Below, in pieces: positions 13,841-21,957 of a stretch of DNA of 64,000 bases. Source of the DNA: an uncultured Oscillospiraceae bacterium (GTDB lineage Bacteria; Bacillota; Clostridia; Oscillospirales; Oscillospiraceae); NCBI GenBank assembly GCA_934512135.1, contig CAKSWT010000003.1, positions 124,001 to 188,000 on the forward strand, given 5' to 3'. Within the stretch, counting starts at the first letter, position 1. Each line of letters begins with the position of its first letter. The notes under the pieces were generated by a model. The model saw only the letters and a program-made list of their open reading frames with translations. It searched no databases and was not told the DNA's origin. Both the position numbers and the translations under genes were made by a program.

Positions 13841-15961
13841 GTGAGCATTCGCTATTCTCATCTGCTCTCCCCGGTTCAGGTGGGCAACCTGCTGTTTAAG
13901 AACCGTATGGAGGCGACCGCTGCCACCCCCCATTTTGTGCAGGGCACGGAGCCCTATCCCACGGAAAAGTGGATCACCATGATGGCCAACCGGGCCAAAA
14001 ACGGCGCCGCCGGCGTGTATATCAACCATTTGGAGCACGGCTCCCCGGATAAGGCGCCGATGGGCTTTACGCCGGCCCACTTCTCCATTATGGACATTGA
14101 CCGGACCTCTACCCATAACTATCTGTGTCAGATGATCGACGCCATCCGCTACTACGGCTCCATTCCCATTACCGGCCCCAACGCCACCTTTACCCGCACC
14201 GAGGAGCAGGGCATGGGCCCCCAGGCCATGATGATGGCAGAGGGGGAGGAGAAGGACGGCCCCGGCGGCCCCGGCGGCCCCGGCGGCCCCGGTGGTCCTG
14301 GCGGTCCCGGCGAAATACCGGATATGTTCGGCGGCCCCTTTGAGGAGACGGTTCCCGCGGTGAAGAAGTCCCCCATCCAGATTCTCAACCCCGGCCCCTC
14401 CATTGCCGACACCTTTACCAAGGCCCAGATGCACGAGTACATCGACACGGCCGTTGCCAGCGCCAAGGAGCTCAAGGCCCTGGGCTTCCAGATGTTCTCC
14501 TTCCACAATGCCTATCGGGGCGGCCCCGGGGCCCAGTTCTGGAGCCCTCTGACCAACCACCGTCACGATGAATACGGCGTGGACACCGTGGAAAACCGCT
14601 GCCGGTTCCTCATTGAGTTCCTGGACGCCATGAAGCAGACCCTGGGTAAGGACTTCCCCCTGGAGGTGCTGATCTCCGGCACGGAGCCCGGCGGCGCCAC
14701 CATTGCCGACACCGTGGAGCTGGCACGGCTGCTGGAGGGCCACTGCGACATTCTCTCCATCCGCAACGGCGTGCAGGATCCCCAGCATCCCACCGGCTTC
14801 ACCTCCACTCGGGCCACCCGCTGGCCCAATGAGGAGGTCACCACCGCCGTCACCCAGGACTGCCACCGCCGGGGAGCCAAGCTCCTTATCGGCGCCACCG
14901 CCGGCCTCCACGATGCGGACCTCTGTGAGTCCGTGATTGCCAGAGAGCAGGCGGATCTGGTGTGCATGGCCCGGAGCTGGATCTGCGACAGCGAATACGG
15001 CAAGAAGCTCTACGAGGGCCGGGGCGAGGACATCACCCCCTGCGTCCGCTGCAACAAGTGTCATGTGCCCAACGACACCGACAAGTTCCGCTCCTTCTGC
15101 TCGGTGAACCCGCTGATCGGCCTGGAGGACAAGATCGACCGGATGATCGCCCCTGTGGAGCGGGAGAAGAAGGTTGCCGTGGTAGGCGGCGGCCCTGCCG
15201 GTATGTATGCCGCCATGACCCTGCGGGATCGGGGCCATCAGGTCACCCTCTACGAGAAGGAGGCCCAGCTGGGCGGCCAGCTGATTCACGCGGACTTCGC
15301 CTCCTTTAAGTGGCCCCTCCAGGACTTTAAGGACTTCCTGGCCCGGCAGTGCTACAAGAAGGGCGTTGACATCAAGCTTAACACCGAGGCCACCAGAGAA
15401 ATGCTGGCCCAGGAGCACTATGACCATGTGATTGTGGCCATCGGCCCGGTGTTCACCAAGGCGAACATCCCCGGGGCGGAGTCCCGGAAGGTCCTCACTT
15501 GCATGGATGTGTTTGGCCATGAGGAGGAGCTGCCCCACAACATTGTGGTCATCGGCGGCAGCGAGACCGGCGTGGAGACGGCCATGGACCTGGCGGAAAA
15601 GGGCCACAAGGTCACCGTGCTCTGCCGGCAGAAGACCCTGGCCTCCGACGCTCCCCATGCCCATTATGTGACCATGCTGGAGGATGCCTGGCTGAAGCTG
15701 GACAACTTCTACTGGGTCAAGGGCATCCAGAAGTATCTGTCCATTGATGACACCGGGGTAAGCTATGTAAACTTTGAGGGCAAGGAGAAGCGCATCGACT
15801 GCGACTGCGTGGTTATGTGCACCGGCGCCCGGCCCAACACCGAGGGCTGCCAGGCCCTGTACGGCGCGGCAGACCGCACCGATTTCGTAGGGGACTGCTT
15901 CCGGGTGGGCAATGTCCACTTTGCCGTCACCACCGCCTTCGGCGCCGCCAACCAGATTTAA
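13841..15961 (+). CDS. NADH:flavin oxidoreductase / 2,4-dienoyl-CoA reductase-like enoate reductase with a Gly-Pro-Gly array
   Basis: About 706 residues. An N-terminal old-yellow-enzyme barrel is followed by a [4Fe-4S] motif, CVRCNKCHVPNDTDKFRSFC (Cys-x2-Cys-x2-Cys-x12-Cys), then an FAD domain (VVGGGPAGMYAA) and a second dinucleotide fold (VIGGSETGVETA). This is the FadH/enoate reductase/BaiCD layout, reducing an activated C=C bond with NAD(P)H. The GTG start is preferred because AGGAGG lies seven bases upstream; the ATG six bases earlier has a spacing of only one. Six consecutive GPG triplets (about 140-157) interrupt the barrel and are not a family feature. The substrate may belong to the adjacent CoA pathway. 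Confidence 0.88.
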   Translation: MSIRYSHLLSPVQVGNLLFKNRMEATAATPHFVQGTEPYPTEKWITMMANRAKNGAAGVYINHLEHGSPDKAPMGFTPAHFSIMDIDRTSTHNYLCQMIDAIRYYGSIPITGPNATFTRTEEQGMGPQAMMMAEGEEKDGPGGPGGPGGPGGPGGPGEIPDMFGGPFEETVPAVKKSPIQILNPGPSIADTFTKAQMHEYIDTAVASAKELKALGFQMFSFHNAYRGGPGAQFWSPLTNHRHDEYGVDTVENRCRFLIEFLDAMKQTLGKDFPLEVLISGTEPGGATIADTVELARLLEGHCDILSIRNGVQDPQHPTGFTSTRATRWPNEEVTTAVTQDCHRRGAKLLIGATAGLHDADLCESVIAREQADLVCMARSWICDSEYGKKLYEGRGEDITPCVRCNKCHVPNDTDKFRSFCSVNPLIGLEDKIDRMIAPVEREKKVAVVGGGPAGMYAAMTLRDRGHQVTLYEKEAQLGGQLIHADFASFKWPLQDFKDFLARQCYKKGVDIKLNTEATREMLAQEHYDHVIVAIGPVFTKANIPGAESRKVLTCMDVFGHEEELPHNIVVIGGSETGVETAMDLAEKGHKVTVLCRQKTLASDAPHAHYVTMLEDAWLKLDNFYWVKGIQKYLSIDDTGVSYVNFEGKEKRIDCDCVVMCTGARPNTEGCQALYGAADRTDFVGDCFRVGNVHFAVTTAFGAANQI

Positions 15962-15975
15962 CAGAAGCACAGCAA

Positions 15976-16234
15976 CGGCCCGGGAACGGATGTTCCCGGG
16001 CCGACAGTTTGTCAAAAAACCTCGTAGAGTTTCGCCGCCGCAGCGGCGAAATAGAGTAAAATTATGTTCCGCCGGGGCGTGTACATGGCGGAACATACCT
16101 CTCGGCCTGAAAGTGTGGCTTTTGTGCGCTATAGGCGCACAAAAATGCGCGCATCAGGCCGCAAGCTCTATGTCGGAAAAGCCTTCCGGCTTTTTCGACA
16201 GTCTCGCGGCCCGGGAACGGATGTTCCCGGGCCG
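15976..16234 (+). repeat. Palindromic intergenic element bounded by two identical 28-base hairpins
   Basis: A perfect 12-base-pair hairpin, CGGCCCGGGAAC-GGAT-GTTCCCGGGCCG, occurs at 15976-16003 and again at 16207-16234. Between them lie more stems: TTTCGCCGC/GCGGCGAAA, TGTTCCGCC/GGCGGAACA, TTTTGTGCGC/GCGCACAAAA, GCCTGA/TCAGGC and GTCGGAAAAGCC/GGCTTTTTCGAC. Bases just inside the two ends are related in inverted sense (GTTTGTCAAAAAACC and ACTGTCGAAAAAGCC). It sits between converging genes and may double as a terminator for both. It looks like a REP/MITE-type non-autonomous element; no transposase is nearby. Confidence 0.7.
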
Positions 16235-16240
16235 AAGTGC

Positions 16241-16444
16241 TTATTCCATGCCGGTGACGGTGTATCCGGCCTCCTCCACGGCGGCCTTTAGGGCCTCCCG
16301 CTGAGGGGCGCCAGTGACTACGGCGCAGTTTTTCTCCAGGGAAACCTCTACGGTGTCCACGCCGGGAACGCCGGTAAGGGCCTTGGTGACATGGGCCACA
16401 CAGTGCTGGCACATCATGCCCTGGATGGTGAGGGTAGTTTTCAT
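16241..16444 (-). CDS. Possible separately translated copper chaperone (CopZ) from an internal start in copA
   Basis: An in-frame ATG at 16444 is preceded by AAAGGAG with eight bases between, as good as any start in the window. Translation from it would give a 67-residue heavy-metal domain (GMMCQHC) with the size and layout of CopZ. The preceding linker, rich in Pro and Ala, looks like a former spacer read through after loss of a copA stop codon. Whether both products are made is untested. This nested entry shares its frame with copA. Confidence 0.5.
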   Translation of the reverse strand: MKTTLTIQGMMCQHCVAHVTKALTGVPGVDTVEVSLEKNCAVVTGAPQREALKAAVEEAGYTVTGME

Positions 16445-18766
16445 GGGATGATCTCCTTTCTCCGGCGGTGCCGGTGGGTTGGGGGCTGGGGGAACGGATG
16501 GGGACTGGGCGGTGGCCTTGGCGCACTTCGGGGTCCAGAACCGCAGCCGCAGGGCGTTGGTGACCACGCACAGGGAGCTGAGGCTCATACAGGCCGCCCC
16601 AATCATAGGGCTGAGCTTCAGGCCCAGAGCCGGATACAGTGCGCCGGCGGCCACGGGAATGCCCAGGGCGTTGTAGAAGAAGGCCCAGAACAGATTCATG
16701 CGGATGTTGCGGATTACGGCCCGGCTCAGCTCCACCGCAGCAGCGGCGTCCATGAGGCTGGAGCGCATAAGCACAATATCGCTGGACTCCATGGCGATGT
16801 CGGTACCGGCACCGATGGCGATGCCCACATCCGCCCGGGTCAGGGCCGGGGCGTCGTTGATGCCGTCGCCGATCATGGCCACCTTGTGGCCCTGGGCCTG
16901 GAGCTGCCGGACAATACGTTCCTTGTCCTGGGGGAGCACCTGAGCCTCCACGTCGGAAATGCCCACGGACCGGGCCAGTGCCAGGGCGGTGGTTCGGCTG
17001 TCTCCGGTGACCATCACCGGGGTGATGCCCAGCTGCCGGAAGGCCTCCACCGCAGCCCGGGAGTCGGCCTTTGCCACGTCCATGACGGCGGCGGCCCCCA
17101 GAAATACGCCGTCCCGGGCAAAGTACAGCAGGGTCTTGCCCTGGTCCGCCAGAGCGGAAAAGGCGGATTCCTCCAGAGAAATGTGGTGCTCCCGGAGGAA
17201 CTCCAGATTGCCCCCCAGGCAGAGGGCATCGTCAATCTCTCCCTGGACGCCCCGGCCGGGGACGGAGACAAAGTTCCGGACTGGCTTCCGGGCCAGACCC
17301 AGGGTCTCAGCCTGGGCACAGACGGCCTGGGCCAGGGGATGCTCCGAGGGCTGCTCCAGGGCATAGGCAAGGGAGAGTAGCTCCCGGTCACTGACGGTCT
17401 GGGGCAGCAGGTCGGTGAGTACCGGCTTTCCCGTGGTAAGGGTGCCGGTTTTGTCCAGAATCACGGTGTCTACGCGGTGAAGGGTCTCCAGAGCCTCGGC
17501 GGACTTCACCAGAATCCCCAATTTTGCCCCCCGTCCCGTGCCCACCATAATGGCCACAGGGGTGGCCAGTCCCAGGGCGCAGGGGCAGGAAATCACCAGC
17601 ACCGCAATGGCGGTGGACAGGCAGAACTCAAAATCCTGTCCGGCAATGGCCCAGATTCCGGCGGCAATTACGGCGATGGACATAACCACGGGGACAAACA
17701 CCCCGGCAATTTTATCCGCCAGCCGGGCAATGGGGGCCTTGCTGCCCCCCGCCTCCTCCACCAGGTGGATGATCTGGCTGAGGGTGGTGTCCTGTCCCAC
17801 CCGGTCGGCCCGGAACTTCAAAAAGCCTGCGCCGTTGACGGTGGCGGCGGACACCCGGCTGCCGGGGCTTACCGCCACGGGAATGCTCTCGCCGGTGAGG
17901 GCAGACTGGTCCATGGCGCTGGAGCCCTCTACCACTACCCCGTCCACGGGGACCCGGTCGCCGGGACGAAGGATTACAATGTCGCCGACAACCACGTCCT
18001 GGGCGGGAATCTCCCGCTCTACGCCGTCTCGAAGTACGGTGGCGGTTTCCGGGGACAGGGCCATCAGCTGCCGGATGGCCTCACCGGTTTTGCCCTTGGA
18101 CCGGGCCTCCAGATATTTTCCCAAGGTAATCAGGGTCAGAATCATGGCGGCGGACTCGAAATACAGGTCGTGGGCGTACTGGTGGACCAGAGACATGTCA
18201 TTATGCCCCAGCCCCCAGGCCATGCGATAGATGGCAAATACGCCATAGAGGAAGGCGGCGCCGGAGCCCACGGCAATCAGAGAATCCATATTGGGGCTGC
18301 GGTGCAGCAGGGTTTTTATCCCCTTCCGGAAAAAGGCGTGTCCGATGACCATCACCGCCATGGTCAGGAACATCTGGGTCAGCGCCAGCGGCAGGGCGTT
18401 TTCCATCCCGGAGAAACAGGGCAGCTCCGGTAGTCCCACCATATGGCCCATGGTCAGGTACATCAAGGGGATCAGTACCGCCAAGGACCAGATCAGCCGC
18501 TTTTTCAGCCCCTTTTCGTCGGTGACAATGGGGTCATGGGTCCCGGGGACAGGAGCGCCTGCCTCCGATCCCTGGAGGGAGGCGCCGTAGCCGGCCTGTT
18601 CCACCGCGGCAATCACCGTGTCCGGGGCGGCGCTGCCCTGAACCTGCATATTGCCGGTGAGCAGGTTGACGGCAACGGAATCCACCCCCTCCAGGGCGGA
18701 CACCGCCTTTTCCACTCGGGCGGAGCAGGCGGCACAGGTCATGCCGGTGACAGTATATTGTTTCAT
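16241..18766 (-). CDS. copA: Copper-exporting P1B-type ATPase with a C-terminal chaperone-like domain
   Basis: 841 residues. An N-terminal heavy-metal domain (GMTCAAC, Cys11/Cys14) is followed by membrane helices, TGES (about 289) in the actuator, CPC (about 394) in the transport helix, DKTGT (about 436) with the phosphorylated Asp, SEHP and GDGINDAP (about 636). It should pump Cu(I) out of the cytoplasm. After the last helix a Pro/Ala linker (about 750-774) leads to a second heavy-metal domain with CQHC, resembling free CopZ. That tail has its own ribosome site inside the gene. It lies nine bases after csoR, forming a copper-sensing operon. Confidence 0.95.
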   Translation of the reverse strand: MKQYTVTGMTCAACSARVEKAVSALEGVDSVAVNLLTGNMQVQGSAAPDTVIAAVEQAGYGASLQGSEAGAPVPGTHDPIVTDEKGLKKRLIWSLAVLIPLMYLTMGHMVGLPELPCFSGMENALPLALTQMFLTMAVMVIGHAFFRKGIKTLLHRSPNMDSLIAVGSGAAFLYGVFAIYRMAWGLGHNDMSLVHQYAHDLYFESAAMILTLITLGKYLEARSKGKTGEAIRQLMALSPETATVLRDGVEREIPAQDVVVGDIVILRPGDRVPVDGVVVEGSSAMDQSALTGESIPVAVSPGSRVSAATVNGAGFLKFRADRVGQDTTLSQIIHLVEEAGGSKAPIARLADKIAGVFVPVVMSIAVIAAGIWAIAGQDFEFCLSTAIAVLVISCPCALGLATPVAIMVGTGRGAKLGILVKSAEALETLHRVDTVILDKTGTLTTGKPVLTDLLPQTVSDRELLSLAYALEQPSEHPLAQAVCAQAETLGLARKPVRNFVSVPGRGVQGEIDDALCLGGNLEFLREHHISLEESAFSALADQGKTLLYFARDGVFLGAAAVMDVAKADSRAAVEAFRQLGITPVMVTGDSRTTALALARSVGISDVEAQVLPQDKERIVRQLQAQGHKVAMIGDGINDAPALTRADVGIAIGAGTDIAMESSDIVLMRSSLMDAAAAVELSRAVIRNIRMNLFWAFFYNALGIPVAAGALYPALGLKLSPMIGAACMSLSSLCVVTNALRLRFWTPKCAKATAQSPSVPPAPNPPAPPEKGDHPMKTTLTIQGMMCQHCVAHVTKALTGVPGVDTVEVSLEKNCAVVTGAPQREALKAAVEEAGYTVTGME

Positions 18767-18775
18767 CAGCGCACC

Positions 18776-19042
18776 TCACTTGTCCAGAATCTTGGAGAGA
18801 ATCCCAAGAATCTCGTCGATCTTCTCCCCTCCGTGGCCCTGCTCCGCAGCCTCCAGAACGCAGTGGTTCATGTGCTGCTTGAGAATCAGCAGATTGGCCC
18901 GCTTGAGCATGGCGGAGGCGGCGAGGATCTGGTTGGAGATGTCGATGCAGTAGCGGCCGTCCTCGATCATATGAATAATGCCGTCGATTTGGCCGCGGGC
19001 GGTTTTCAGCGCCTGGACGGCCTGCTGTTTTTCTGGGTTCAT
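18776..19042 (-). CDS. csoR: Copper-sensing repressor, CsoR family (DUF156)
   Basis: 88 residues, all-helical. Cys32, His57 and Cys61 are spaced as Cys-x24-His-x3-Cys, the Cu(I) ligand pattern of CsoR. The basic ARGQIDGIIHMIEDGRYC region is the usual DNA-contact helix. The family releases DNA on binding Cu(I). It is first in the operon with copA, and an operator-like GC palindrome lies downstream of its promoter. Alternatives in the family (RcnR, FrmR) lack this exact ligand set. Confidence 0.9.
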   Translation of the reverse strand: MNPEKQQAVQALKTARGQIDGIIHMIEDGRYCIDISNQILAASAMLKRANLLILKQHMNHCVLEAAEQGHGGEKIDEILGILSKILDK

Positions 19043-19083
19043 AGGCGTACCTCCTGAGTTTCCCGGGGAAGCGGGAACACCCC

Positions 19084-19135
19084 ACCCCCGGGGGGTCTAT
19101 GTGGATACCATAGCACGATTGTGGGAGTTTGTCAA
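19084..19135 (-). promoter_or_regulatory. csoR-copA promoter and CsoR-type operator
   Basis: Leftward TTGACA (19135-19130), 17-base spacer, TATGGT (19112-19107). Just downstream lies ACCCCC/GGGGGT (19084-19096), matching the C-tract/G-tract palindromes known for CsoR. Confidence 0.75.
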
Positions 19136-19155
19136 CACTTACGAAAAAGAATCTC

Positions 19156-19184
19156 TTGCGGCTTTGTGCCGTACGGATTATAAT
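19156..19184 (+). promoter_or_regulatory. Promoter of the methyltransferase gene
   Basis: TTGCGG (19156-19161), 17-base spacer, TATAAT (19179-19184). It diverges from the csoR promoter. Confidence 0.7.
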
Positions 19185-19220
19185 GAGATGATACCAAATA
19201 CATGACAGGAGGCGCCTACC

Positions 19221-19862
19221 ATGGGTTGGGATTGGAATGAGGAAAAGACCAGACGCTGGCTGGAGCCTGCCTCGGGGATGGACCGGCTGGCCGCCCGGTG
19301 GAAGGCTATGGGATTTCAAAAGCTCCTGGACCGAGGCTGTGGCCCCGGCCGCCATGCGATCTTCTTTGCGAAACTGGGCTTTCAGGTGACGGGAATGGAT
19401 CTGTCGCCGGAGGCGCTGGGATATTTGGAGCGCTGGGCCCGGCAGGAGCGGCTTTCGGTCCGCACCGTGGAGGGGGACATGTTTCATATGCCCTTCCCGG
19501 AGGACAGCTTTGACTGCGTGCTGGACTACAATGTCAGCTTTCACACGGACACCGCCGGGTATCTTCGGACGGTGAAGGAGCTGCGGCGGGTGCTGCGCCC
19601 CGGCGGTGAGGTGTACCTGACCCTAAAGAGCCGGAAAGATCCGGCGTTTCTCCGGGCCGGCCAGGAGGAGCACATCGACCGGTTTACCCTGGGCCGGCAG
19701 GGAGGCACGCCCCACTTTTACGCGGACCAGGAGGATTTTCCGGAGCTGTTCCAGGGGTTCTCTTTGGTGGAGCCTCCGCGGGAGGTGCGGGCTCCGGGGC
19801 TGGACAATCCCACGGAGAGCGTCCACTATCATCTGCTGCTGCGGAAGGAGGAAGTGCGTTGA
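19221..19862 (+). CDS. Class I SAM-dependent methyltransferase
   Basis: 213 residues. Motif I is LLDRGCGPGRHAIFFA (about 35-50), followed by an acidic end to strand 2 (GMDLSPEAL), a GDMFHMPFPEDSFD block (motif II-like) and RVLRPGGEVYLTL (motif III), the Methyltransf_11/25 pattern. It transfers a methyl group from SAM to an unknown small molecule. Start ATG is preceded by AGGAGG. The stop overlaps the start of the protease gene by four bases, so the two are translationally coupled. No substrate can be inferred. Confidence 0.85.
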   Translation: MGWDWNEEKTRRWLEPASGMDRLAARWKAMGFQKLLDRGCGPGRHAIFFAKLGFQVTGMDLSPEALGYLERWARQERLSVRTVEGDMFHMPFPEDSFDCVLDYNVSFHTDTAGYLRTVKELRRVLRPGGEVYLTLKSRKDPAFLRAGQEEHIDRFTLGRQGGTPHFYADQEDFPELFQGFSLVEPPREVRAPGLDNPTESVHYHLLLRKEEVR

Positions 19863-20749
19863 ACAAGCTGCGAAAACGATTCCCGGTACTCACCGGCATT
19901 TTGCTGACGGTGCTGTTTCCCCTTGTGTCTCTGGTGGCGTCGCTGCCTTTACTGCTGCTGCCGGAGCTCTGGAGCCAGGGGGAATATCTGCCTCAGCTGG
20001 TGGTGGAGCTGCTGATGCTGGGGATTATGGTGCTGCTCTCCTTTCTGCTGGGCATGGGGTATATTTATGCCCCCAGCCGGCTTCCGCTATCCCGGAGAAT
20101 CCTTCCGGCGCTGCCCATTGTGGTGCTGTACACCTTTGCCCTGCTGGAGCTGCTGATCCTCTATGGTACGGAAACGCCGGAATCGCCCCTGCGGGTTCTG
20201 TGGTTTGTGCTGTGTATGCTGGCAGTGGGGGTCACCGAAGAGGTGGTGTTCCGGGGGATGATTACCCGGATGATCTTTGAGCGATATGGCGCCACCTCTG
20301 TGGGAGTCTGGCTCAGCGTCACCGTCTCCAGCCTTCTGTTTGGCCTGGTCCATCTCATCAACGGGGTGGGCACGGCAGACCTGGGCGGCGTGCTGATTCA
20401 GATGGCCGGCGCAGCGGCGCTGGGACTGTGTCTCGCCGCGGTTTATCTGCGGAGCAAGAGCCTCTGGACGGTGGCCCTGCTCCACGGCTATATGGACTTC
20501 TGCGCCCTGGTGCCCTCGGGGCTGTTCGGGGAGGGGTCCATTGAGGAGGCGGTCAGCGGCTACTCTGCGGGAAATCTGGTGACGGTGGTGCTGTACTCGG
20601 CCCTGGCCCTGTTTCTGCTGCGGCCCAGCCAGATGAAGCGCATAACAAGGCCGGGCATTCCATACCGGGACAGCGAGCTCATCGGGCTGATGGTGGCGGT
20701 GATGCTGCTGTCGGGGCTGATGTCCATGGTGACGGCGCTTTCCCTGTGA
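19859..20749 (+). CDS. CPBP-family intramembrane protease (Abi/CAAX-like)
   Basis: 296 residues with about eight hydrophobic segments. The CPBP signature is present: EEVVFRG (Glu-Glu-x3-Arg, about 127-133) and a later FGLVHLINGVG carrying the metal-binding His. Start is TTG within the overlap TTGA shared with the upstream stop, with GGAGG some nine bases ahead. Members cleave peptides in the membrane, process prenylated or signal peptides, or give bacteriocin self-immunity; which applies here is unknown. Confidence 0.85.
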   Translation: MNKLRKRFPVLTGILLTVLFPLVSLVASLPLLLLPELWSQGEYLPQLVVELLMLGIMVLLSFLLGMGYIYAPSRLPLSRRILPALPIVVLYTFALLELLILYGTETPESPLRVLWFVLCMLAVGVTEEVVFRGMITRMIFERYGATSVGVWLSVTVSSLLFGLVHLINGVGTADLGGVLIQMAGAAALGLCLAAVYLRSKSLWTVALLHGYMDFCALVPSGLFGEGSIEEAVSGYSAGNLVTVVLYSALALFLLRPSQMKRITRPGIPYRDSELIGLMVAVMLLSGLMSMVTALSL

Positions 20750-20763
20750 GCAAAGAATAATAG

Positions 20764-20800
20764 GGCCCCGGCGGAACATGATTGTGGTTCCGCCGGGGCC
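20764..20800. terminator. Bidirectional terminator between the protease gene and aroF
   Basis: A perfect 14-base-pair stem, GGCCCCGGCGGAAC with GTTCCGCCGGGGCC, around a nine-base loop, between two converging genes. T-tracts are short on both sides. Confidence 0.75.
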
Positions 20801-20824
20801 GCTGTGTAAAGAGAGAGACTTGCG

Positions 20825-21865
20825 TTATAACTGCTCGGCCATGGTGTAAATCAGCTGCCGAGACTTTTCCCAGCCCAGACAGGGGTCTGTGATGGACTTG
20901 CCATAGATGCCCTGGCCGATTTTCTGGGCGCCGTCCTCCAGGTAGCTCTCCACCATAAAGCCCTTGACCAGGGACTTGACCGCCTGGGAGTGGCGGCAGG
21001 CGTGGAGCACCTCGTTGACGATCCGCACCTGCTGCAGATACTGCTTGCCGGAGTTGGCGTGGTTGGCGTCGATGATGGCGGCCATATTTTGAAGGCCCTT
21101 GGCCTGATACTGGTCATAGAGCCCCATCAGATCCTCGTAGTGGTAGTTGGGCCGGGTGCGGCCGGTGTTGTCCACATAGCCCCGGAGAATGGCATGGGCC
21201 AGGGGATTTCCCTTGGTGGCCACCTCGTAGCCGCAGTAGGAGAACACATGGGGATGCTGTGCGGCGGTGATGGAGTTGAGCATGACGCTGAGATCTCCGG
21301 AGGTGGGGTTTTTCATGCCCACCGGGGATCCCAAGCCGCTGGCCACCAGCCGATGCTGCTGATTTTCCACAGAACGGGCGCCTACGGCGACGTAGCTGAG
21401 CACATCGGCAAAATAGGCGTCGTTGCCGGGATAAAGCATCTCGTCGGCGCAGGTGAAGCCTGTTTCATTGACCACGGTGACGTGCATATGCCGCAGGGAA
21501 TACAGGCCCTTTTCCATATCCGGGGGCTTGGTGGGGTCCGGCTGAGAGGCGATGCCCTTATAGCCGTCGCCGGTGGTGCGGGGCTTGTTGGTGTAGATTC
21601 GGGGGATAATCAAGAGCTTGTCCTTGACCTGCTCCTGGATGGGCACCAGCCGATGGATATAGTCCAAAACCGCGTCCTCCCGGTCTGCGGAGCAGGGGCC
21701 GATGATGAGCAGCATCCGGCTGTCCCGGCCGGAGAGAATGTCCGCAATCTCCCGGTCCCGGCGGGCCTTGACGGCGGCGCCGGTCTGAGACAGGGGAATG
21801 GCGGCCCGGAGCTCCTGAGCGGAGGGGAGCTTTTGGTGGACGATCATATTTGTGAGGGTATTCAT
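20825..21865 (-). CDS. aroF: 3-deoxy-7-phosphoheptulonate (DAHP) synthase, class I
   Basis: 346 residues. It condenses phosphoenolpyruvate with erythrose 4-phosphate, the first step of the shikimate pathway. Class I features: GPCSADRED (56-64, metal Cys58), PRIYTNKPRTT, GYKGIASQPDP, GARSVENQQHR, the pyruvate-binding GMKNPTSGD, and DANHANSGKQ. Length and N-terminal extension match the feedback-regulated AroF/G/H group; which amino acid inhibits it is not visible. Monocistronic, with its own promoter and a shared terminator. Confidence 0.95.
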   Translation of the reverse strand: MNTLTNMIVHQKLPSAQELRAAIPLSQTGAAVKARRDREIADILSGRDSRMLLIIGPCSADREDAVLDYIHRLVPIQEQVKDKLLIIPRIYTNKPRTTGDGYKGIASQPDPTKPPDMEKGLYSLRHMHVTVVNETGFTCADEMLYPGNDAYFADVLSYVAVGARSVENQQHRLVASGLGSPVGMKNPTSGDLSVMLNSITAAQHPHVFSYCGYEVATKGNPLAHAILRGYVDNTGRTRPNYHYEDLMGLYDQYQAKGLQNMAAIIDANHANSGKQYLQQVRIVNEVLHACRHSQAVKSLVKGFMVESYLEDGAQKIGQGIYGKSITDPCLGWEKSRQLIYTMAEQL

Positions 21866-21904
21866 TGGGTGTCATGCCTTCCTTTTGTTTGCTCGATTGT
21901 CTGC

Positions 21905-21933
21905 ATTATAGCACAGCCAATTCAACAATGCAA
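21905..21933 (-). promoter_or_regulatory. aroF promoter
   Basis: Leftward TTGCAT (21933-21928), 17-base spacer, TATAAT (21910-21905). Confidence 0.75.
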
Positions 21934-21957
21934 CGCATTTATGCGATAAAGTGAAAT

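Noticed and set aside
3201..15961. Bile-acid 7-dehydroxylation (bai) operon
   Set aside because: The SDRs and BaiCD-like flavoprotein resemble parts of it, but no BaiB ligase, BaiE dehydratase, BaiF transferase or BaiG transporter is present, and AbfD-like enzymes are not part of that operon.
15976..16234. CRISPR-like pair of palindromic repeats
   Set aside because: Only two copies, 231 bases apart, with structured rather than unique sequence between; better explained as a REP/MITE-like element.
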